Below, piece by piece: positions 59,799-64,000 of a stretch of DNA of 64,000 nt. The DNA lies in contig DASXOJ010000168.1 in the NCBI GenBank assembly GCA_036494465.1, positions 1 to 64,000 of the forward strand. Reading direction: 5' to 3'. This DNA is from CAJCJE01 sp036494465 (GTDB taxonomy: Bacteria > Actinomycetota > Actinomycetes > Mycobacteriales > Pseudonocardiaceae). How positions within the stretch are numbered: position 1 is the first letter of the stretch; every line of letters starts with the position of its first letter. Under the pieces are notes generated by a model that was given only the letters and a program-made list of their open reading frames with translations, was not told the origin of the DNA and made no database searches. The position numbers and the translations under genes were made by a program.

Positions 59799-61099
59799 TG
59801 AACGAGCCTGCGGACCGGGCCACCGCCTGGCTGGATCGGACGTACCGGGGCCGGGTGGTGCTGGCCGATCGGGAGCCGTTCGCCGAAGGCGAGCACAGTT
59901 GGCTGCTGAGCTGCCGGTGGGCCGAGCGGGCACCGGGGTCGATGCTGGCCGCGACCATCGCGGTGTCCAGGTACGACCTGGATCCGTTCCCGGTGGCGAA
60001 CGCCGACCCGTTCAACGAGGAGTTGAACTTCACCGGGCTGGAGGTTCCGGAGGCACAGCCGTGGCGCTGGCGGCTCAACGCGCGCAACTGCGTGGTGGCG
60101 ATGGACGCGGCGGTGGACGCGCGTCCGGTGTCGGCGTTGGCGTGGCAGCCCGATGACGAGGCGCCGGGCTGGTGGGATCGGCTGATCGCCGGTCACTTCC
60201 CCGGCGCGGAGGTGGCGACCTGCGCGTCCTGGGCCGAGGCGTGTGCGGCCATCGCGGCAGGCGGGCCGGGCACCAGGGCCGCCGTATGGTTGCGGCGCAG
60301 CTACCAGGGCCGTGAGGTGACCGGCAACCTGCTGTACGCGCACCATCACGACGGCGGAGTCGTGGTGCTGGACGGGCAGCAGAGCGCGTTGGCCACGCTG
60401 GCGGACGACGAGGTCGGCGAGTTGGTCGTGGCCCGGTTTCACCGGCAGGAGCCGGCGCCGGGCGCGGTGTCGACCGGGCGGGTGATCGCGCCGTGGCAGT
60501 CCCCGGCACCGGATCTGCCGTCCGCGATCGAGAAGGCCAGCCGCTGGCTGGAGGACACCTACGGTGGCGCGGCGGTGCTGGTCGATCCGGATCCCGCCGA
60601 CGAGTTGGCGCGCGGCTGGCTGTTCGCCTGCACCACGAAGCGCTTCCAGCAGACCGGTGACTGGCAGGACCAGATGCTGGACGCGGCGCTGATGGTGCCG
60701 AAGGCTGCCGGCGAAGCGCCGTTCGGCCTGCCGAATCCGGATCCGTGGACGTGGCTGGACCTCTGGAACCAGGACGAGGACCCGCTCCTGCCCGCTCCGC
60801 CCGGTCCCGGCGCGGCGTCCTGGTTCCGATCCACAATGGACGGTCTGGGGCCGGTGCTCGGTTCGACCGAGCACCACAACTGGCACGACGCGCTGGTGGC
60901 GGTCGCGGGCTTCGCGCCGGACTCCCGCTCGGTGATCTGGGTCCGCAGGCAGGACGGCCGAGGCAGGGAGACCGTCGGGAACCTCGTGCTGGCCGTCACC
61001 GACCAGGACGGTTTCCTCCTGATGGACCCGATGACGCAGGACAACGAGCCCGTCGTCGGGGAGGAACCACTGGCGCTGCACGTCATCCGCTACGGCTGA
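59798..61099 (+). CDS. Immunity protein: duplicated YrhB/Imm35-like plus degenerate papain-fold module
   Basis: 433 residues in four parts. Residues 6-85 and 243-325 resemble YrhB/Imm35 immunity domains: ATAWLDRTYRGRVVLADREP with WLLSCRW, and ASRWLEDTYGGAAVLVDPDP with WLFACT. Residues 125-215 and 338-433 look like the back half of a Tox-PL fold: GPGTRAAVWLRRSYQ, then VTGNLLYAHHHDGGVVVLDG, and DSRSVIWVRRQDGRGR, then VGNLVLAVTDQDGFLLMDP. The toxin's GH motif is GN here, so the catalytic His is lost. Its ATG overlaps the toxin stop. It may titrate the toxin by mimicry (inference). Confidence 0.75.
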   Translation: MNEPADRATAWLDRTYRGRVVLADREPFAEGEHSWLLSCRWAERAPGSMLAATIAVSRYDLDPFPVANADPFNEELNFTGLEVPEAQPWRWRLNARNCVVAMDAAVDARPVSALAWQPDDEAPGWWDRLIAGHFPGAEVATCASWAEACAAIAAGGPGTRAAVWLRRSYQGREVTGNLLYAHHHDGGVVVLDGQQSALATLADDEVGELVVARFHRQEPAPGAVSTGRVIAPWQSPAPDLPSAIEKASRWLEDTYGGAAVLVDPDPADELARGWLFACTTKRFQQTGDWQDQMLDAALMVPKAAGEAPFGLPNPDPWTWLDLWNQDEDPLLPAPPGPGAASWFRSTMDGLGPVLGSTEHHNWHDALVAVAGFAPDSRSVIWVRRQDGRGRETVGNLVLAVTDQDGFLLMDPMTQDNEPVVGEEPLALHVIRYG

Positions 61100-61303
61100 G
61101 CCGCCACCGCGGTCGCGGTCAGGACGTGCGGGTGCCGGTGAGTTCGCTGGCCTTGCCGGGGTGGTGCCCGCCGGGACCGGACCGGGCGAGACGGTCGCGT
61201 AGCGGGTGTCGACCTCGCGGCACGGAGTCATCGGCACGTAGTTCGATGCGCCTGCCGGGATGCCGGTGTCCAGCGGTCCCGCCGTCACCACGTGATTGGG
61301 CGA

Positions 61304-61735
61304 TCAGAAGCCGCGCACCTTGCGGAAGTCGACCCGGATCGCGACCGGGTGGGTTTCGGTGAAGTGCTCCACGGTGCCGTACATCCGCTCCATGCCCGCC
61401 CGGTACTTGGCCACGAACGCCGGGTTCTCGTGCGGTACGGGCACGTCGTCGACGACGCTCGCGATGCCGGTGATCACGACGATGTCGGAGCCCTTGCCGT
61501 CGCCGTCGAGGTTCAGCGCGACGCGCGGATTGGCGGCGATGTGCGCGATCCGCTTGACTCCGCCGCCGGTGTAGACCAGCACGTGGTCCTCGGCGTGGAC
61601 GAACCAGATCGGGTTGGGCTGCGGAGTGCCGTCCTTGCCGACCGTGGTCAGCCAGATGATCTGTTCGTTCGCCAGCCGGTTGTGGACGCGCTCGCCGAAA
61701 GGCGTTGCGGGGTCAGGGAGAACACTGTTCGTCAT
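61304..61735 (-). CDS. F420/FMN-binding pyridoxamine-oxidase-like protein (split beta-barrel)
   Basis: 143 residues, PPOX-class: LANEQIIWLTTVGKDGTPQP, then NPIWFVHAEDHVLVYTGGGV, and NPRVALNLDGDGKGSDIVVI. F420-dependent relatives reduce quinones, biliverdin or drugs. Substrate and cofactor are not decided by sequence alone. A second copy of the same layout follows at 61782, suggesting tandem duplication. The 200 bp between it and the immunity gene show nothing. Confidence 0.85.
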   Translation of the reverse strand: MTNSVLPDPATPFGERVHNRLANEQIIWLTTVGKDGTPQPNPIWFVHAEDHVLVYTGGGVKRIAHIAANPRVALNLDGDGKGSDIVVITGIASVVDDVPVPHENPAFVAKYRAGMERMYGTVEHFTETHPVAIRVDFRKVRGF

Positions 61736-61781
61736 ACCGTCAACGTAGTACGGCGAACTGGGTGTTCTCCCCGGGTCCCCA

Positions 61782-62213
61782 TCAGTGGCCGCGGACCTTG
61801 GTGATCGAGATCCGCATCGCGGCCGGGTACGCCTTGGCGAAGTTCGCCGGGCTGCCCGCGACCCTGGTCATGTTGTCGCCGTATTTCTCCAGGTAGGCCG
61901 GGAGCTGGTCGCACGGCGGCACGTCGTCGATGAGCCGCGCCGTGCCGGTGACCACGACGATGTCACCGCCCTTGCCGTTGCCGTCGAGGTTCAGCGCGAC
62001 CTGGGGCCGTTCCTTGACGTGGGTCAGGCGGTTCGCGTCGGGGCGGTTGTAGATGAGCAGGCTGTCGTTGTCGAGGAGGAACCACACCGGGTTCGGCTGG
62101 GGAGTGCCGTCCTTGCCCACCGTGGACAGCCAGATGACCAGCTCGCTGTCGAGCCGGCTGCGGACTTGCTGGCCGAAGGGGGTGCTGGGATCGGGCAACA
62201 CGTTCTGTGTCAT
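61782..62213 (-). CDS. F420/FMN-binding pyridoxamine-oxidase-like protein, tandem paralogue
   Basis: 143 residues, the same length and motif order as its neighbour (VIWLSTVGKDGTPQPNPVWF, then RPQVALNLDGNGKGGDIVVV), differing mainly in the C-terminal third. The two lie 46 bp apart in the same direction, so the second arose by duplication and has diverged. It probably has a different substrate. Each has its own start (ATG 62213) and likely its own promoter. Confidence 0.85.
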   Translation of the reverse strand: MTQNVLPDPSTPFGQQVRSRLDSELVIWLSTVGKDGTPQPNPVWFLLDNDSLLIYNRPDANRLTHVKERPQVALNLDGNGKGGDIVVVTGTARLIDDVPPCDQLPAYLEKYGDNMTRVAGSPANFAKAYPAAMRISITKVRGH

Positions 62214-62325
62214 GCCGGTAACTTATCGCCGGTGCGGGGTGGGGTGCACGGGAACCTTTGTGTGGGAACGGTTTTCCGCGACTCCATTTGCACCGTTCAA
62301 ACCAGTGTCGGGGTCCAAGTGGACC

Positions 62326-62844
62326 TTACAGTGGCGGCCAAGGGGTCGTGATTCGCTGGTAGGAAAGCCACGGTTCGAGCTCGTGGTAGCAGCCGCTGAT
62401 CTCCTCCAGCGTGCGGTGCACCGTGTGCAGGGCCAGGTCGGCGTCGCCCGGGCGCAGCACCCGGCCGGACACGGCGGCCGCGAACTCTTCCGAACCGATG
62501 ATCCGGGCGGTCGTGCCACCGGGCACGGACAGGCCGAGCAACAGGTCGGTGGTGCGCCAGGCGCGGCTGTCGTGCTGGATCCGGACAGCGGTAAGGGTGC
62601 TCGGACCGGTGCGCCCGTGCCGGGAGCGCGGACGTTTGTGGGTCAGGCGCAGACCGACCGAGGGCAGCAGCCAGGTCACCTCGCTGTCCCAGAACGGGTC
62701 ATCCGGGGTCGCGCACTCCATCCGCAGTCCCCACGACTCGACCTGGCAGAAGGTCAGCCGATGAGACATACCGGATGAGTAGCTCCGCTCAGCCGTAAAG
62801 GTGTCGACGATGTCAACCAGCTGGGGTGTGATGACCGTTCCCAC
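62326..62844 (-). CDS. Divergent DUF402-like protein
   Basis: 172 residues from GTG 62844 (ATG 62769 also possible). The core EVTWLLPSVGLRLTHKRP, then AWRTTDLLLGLSVPGG and the end helix ALHTVHRTLEEISGCY, follows the layout of the true DUF402 protein next door (SWLLPDLGLRIS, then VWRVTDLYLDVV, then TNYRTIEALTRYG), so I read it as a diverged paralogue. DUF402/FomD proteins hydrolyse nucleotide diphosphates or phosphonate-CMP; the acidic metal ligands are thinned here, so activity is doubtful. Confidence 0.65.
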   Translation of the reverse strand: MGTVITPQLVDIVDTFTAERSYSSGMSHRLTFCQVESWGLRMECATPDDPFWDSEVTWLLPSVGLRLTHKRPRSRHGRTGPSTLTAVRIQHDSRAWRTTDLLLGLSVPGGTTARIIGSEEFAAAVSGRVLRPGDADLALHTVHRTLEEISGCYHELEPWLSYQRITTPWPPL

Positions 62845-62995
62845 CAGCCCGAGAGTAGCCGTGCGTGTGCGGCAGGTGACCTGTGGGGTCGATTCGTTAC
62901 ATCACGAATTGGGCACGACTTTATACCGAATTAACCTGTGAAGAAGGACTGAGCGATTGGCTGTTGTGGCCGGACCAGTGATCCGGTAGGGCGCC

Positions 62996-63565
62996 CTACC
63001 TGCGTAGCCAACTGAGCTTGATGCCCAGGTCATCGAGCCAGTGCGCGAGATCGTTGCCATAGCGCGTCAGTGCCTCGATGGTCCGATAGTTGGTTTCCAG
63101 CGCCTCCTGCGCGCTGTATCGGTCCAGCAGGCCGGCGGCCATCGCGCCGAGCAGTTCGTCGGTGTCCAGCACCTCGAAATCACGGCCGGTGCGCAACACC
63201 ACGTCCAGGTACAGATCGGTCACCCGCCACACCTCGGGGCCCGGCTCGACGCGCGCGATGTCGAGGTAGAAATCCTGGTCCCGTTCGTTGCCCTTGGTGA
63301 AGTGCCAGTCGCTGATCCGCAGGCCCAGGTCGGGCAGCAGCCACGACTCCAGGTATTCGACCTTCGGCCGACCTGGCACCGGGCGCGCCATGTACAACCC
63401 GAATGGCTCGACGCGGTACTCGTCGACCGCGCGGACGAAGCCCTTGTTGTCGGTGTTGGTCATGGCGGGCACGTCGAAGTACTCGACCTTGGGCGGATGC
63501 ACGTCGACGGCATCCGGCGCCTGCGAGGCTTGACGCTGTGGCAGCAGAAACGGATCGGCTGTCAT
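62996..63565 (-). CDS. DUF402 domain protein (FomD-like)
   Basis: 189 residues from ATG 63565. DUF402 marks: VEYFDVPAMTNTDNKGFVRA, VDEYRVEPFGLYMARPV, YLESWLLPDLGLRISDWHF and DQDFYLDIARVEPGPEVWRV. The Asp/Glu set forms a metal site used by family members to hydrolyse nucleoside diphosphates or CMP-phosphonates. It is commonly found divergent from uvrB in actinobacteria. A likely cytosolic housekeeping or clean-up hydrolase; the substrate is unknown. Confidence 0.85.
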   Translation of the reverse strand: MTADPFLLPQRQASQAPDAVDVHPPKVEYFDVPAMTNTDNKGFVRAVDEYRVEPFGLYMARPVPGRPKVEYLESWLLPDLGLRISDWHFTKGNERDQDFYLDIARVEPGPEVWRVTDLYLDVVLRTGRDFEVLDTDELLGAMAAGLLDRYSAQEALETNYRTIEALTRYGNDLAHWLDDLGIKLSWLRR

Positions 63566-63697
63566 GTCGCCATACTGCCTCCGAATCGGCCGACGTCCGA
63601 TACGCCGAACGTGTATCACTCCAAAGGATGAAGATCGACGGCGGGGGTGGCCTGCTCGGCTCGCCGCGTTGTCGGTGGCCGGACGTACCCTCGTTAC

Positions 63698-64000
63698 GTG
63701 GCATTCGCGACTGAGTACCCCATTACCGCGCACTCCGAGTTCCGGCCGATCGGCGACATCCCCCGCACCGACGGCACCTTCCAGGTCGTCGCCGACTACC
63801 AGCCCTCCGGCGACCAGCCCGCGGCGATCGCCGAGCTGGAGAAGCGGATCAGGGCGGGCGAGAAGGACGTGGTGCTGCTCGGCGCCACCGGCACCGGCAA
63901 GTCCGCGACCACGGCCTGGCTGATCGAGAAGGTGCAGCGGCCGACGCTGGTGATGGCGCCGAACAAGACGCTGGCCGCCCAGCTGGCCAACGAGCTGCGC
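63698..64000 (+). CDS. uvrB: Excinuclease ABC subunit B, 5' end (runs off the right edge)
   Basis: 101 codons from GTG 63698, open to the window edge. VVADYQPSGDQPAAIAELEK is the UvrB start; GATGTGKSATTAWLIEKVQR holds the Walker A motif; MAPNKTLAAQLANELR is motif Ia. The full protein would be about 700 residues. It verifies damage in nucleotide excision repair with UvrA and recruits UvrC. No ribosome site is clear before the GTG. The order coaE-uvrB is kept, with the toxin locus and DUF402 genes between. Confidence 0.95.
   Translation, partial: MAFATEYPITAHSEFRPIGDIPRTDGTFQVVADYQPSGDQPAAIAELEKRIRAGEKDVVLLGATGTGKSATTAWLIEKVQRPTLVMAPNKTLAAQLANELR

Noticed and set aside
1..64000. CRISPR array or cas genes
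   Set aside because: No regularly spaced direct repeats and no Cas-like proteins were seen. The repeats found are inverted operators or a two-copy linker duplication.
1..64000. rRNA genes or an origin of replication
   Set aside because: No rRNA-like sequence and no DnaA-box cluster or dnaA/dnaN neighbours were noticed.

Overview
The window is high-GC actinobacterial chromosome with strong codon bias, many GTG starts, F420-type oxidoreductases, an ANTAR response regulator (PdtaR type), a MmpS-like protein, a type VII secretion (EspC-like) toxin and the order polA - rpsA - coaE - uvrB. This fits the Mycobacteriales/Pseudonocardiales group, most likely Pseudonocardiaceae. The species cannot be read from the sequence.

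Layout. 1-3.2 kb is a decayed edge: a 5'-partial DUF1203 gene, a serine-recombinase remnant, an intact marR/VOC pair with twin operators, a probable ISL3-transposase scrap and a broken cytochrome P450. 3.6-7.3 kb holds a secreted GH78 alpha-L-rhamnosidase and an internally deleted SGNH hydrolase. 7.3-13.7 kb holds regulator/enzyme pairs, a tRNA with a CAA anticodon but a short variable loop, and bioB. 13.7-20.6 kb holds a Xaa-Pro aminopeptidase, an XRE-cupin regulator and a five-gene operon that looks like trans-4-hydroxy-L-proline breakdown (three-subunit D-hydroxyproline dehydrogenase, deaminase, 2-epimerase). The same operator motif lies before both the regulator and the operon. 20.6-34.3 kb is catabolic and accessory: ADH plus Baeyer-Villiger monooxygenase, LysR, a stand-alone trpF coupled to an amidohydrolase, a BBE-type oxidase, a ferredoxin reductase, an unusual ArsR-TetR fusion regulator and an epoxide-hydrolase-like enzyme.

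34.4-40.4 kb holds pdtaR and a complete livJHMGF branched-chain amino-acid ABC operon, with an 18-bp perfect hairpin between livJ and livH. 40.4-51.8 kb holds two LLM oxidoreductases, an MDMPI-like protein, an SMP-30-like protein, a thioesterase, polA, AraC/VOC, an SGNH esterase and a FAD monooxygenase/TetR pair with three palindromic operator copies. 51.8-64 kb is the housekeeping stretch (methyltransferase, rpsA, coaE-GrpB fusion, start of uvrB) with a toxin/immunity locus inserted between coaE and uvrB.

The most unusual locus is 58.66-61.10 kb. A type VII-secreted papain-fold (Tox-PL) toxin gene, now in three reading frames, is followed by an intact 433-aa protein built as two tandem copies of a YrhB/Imm35-like domain plus a degenerate papain-fold-like domain. 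Other points of interest are the ArsR-TetR fusion, the short-variable-arm tRNA-Leu(CAA) and several very clean operators beside their presumed regulators. Four genes (P450, MmpS-like, toxin, SGNH) carry frameshifts or deletions. Sequencing error cannot be excluded for the single-base ones.
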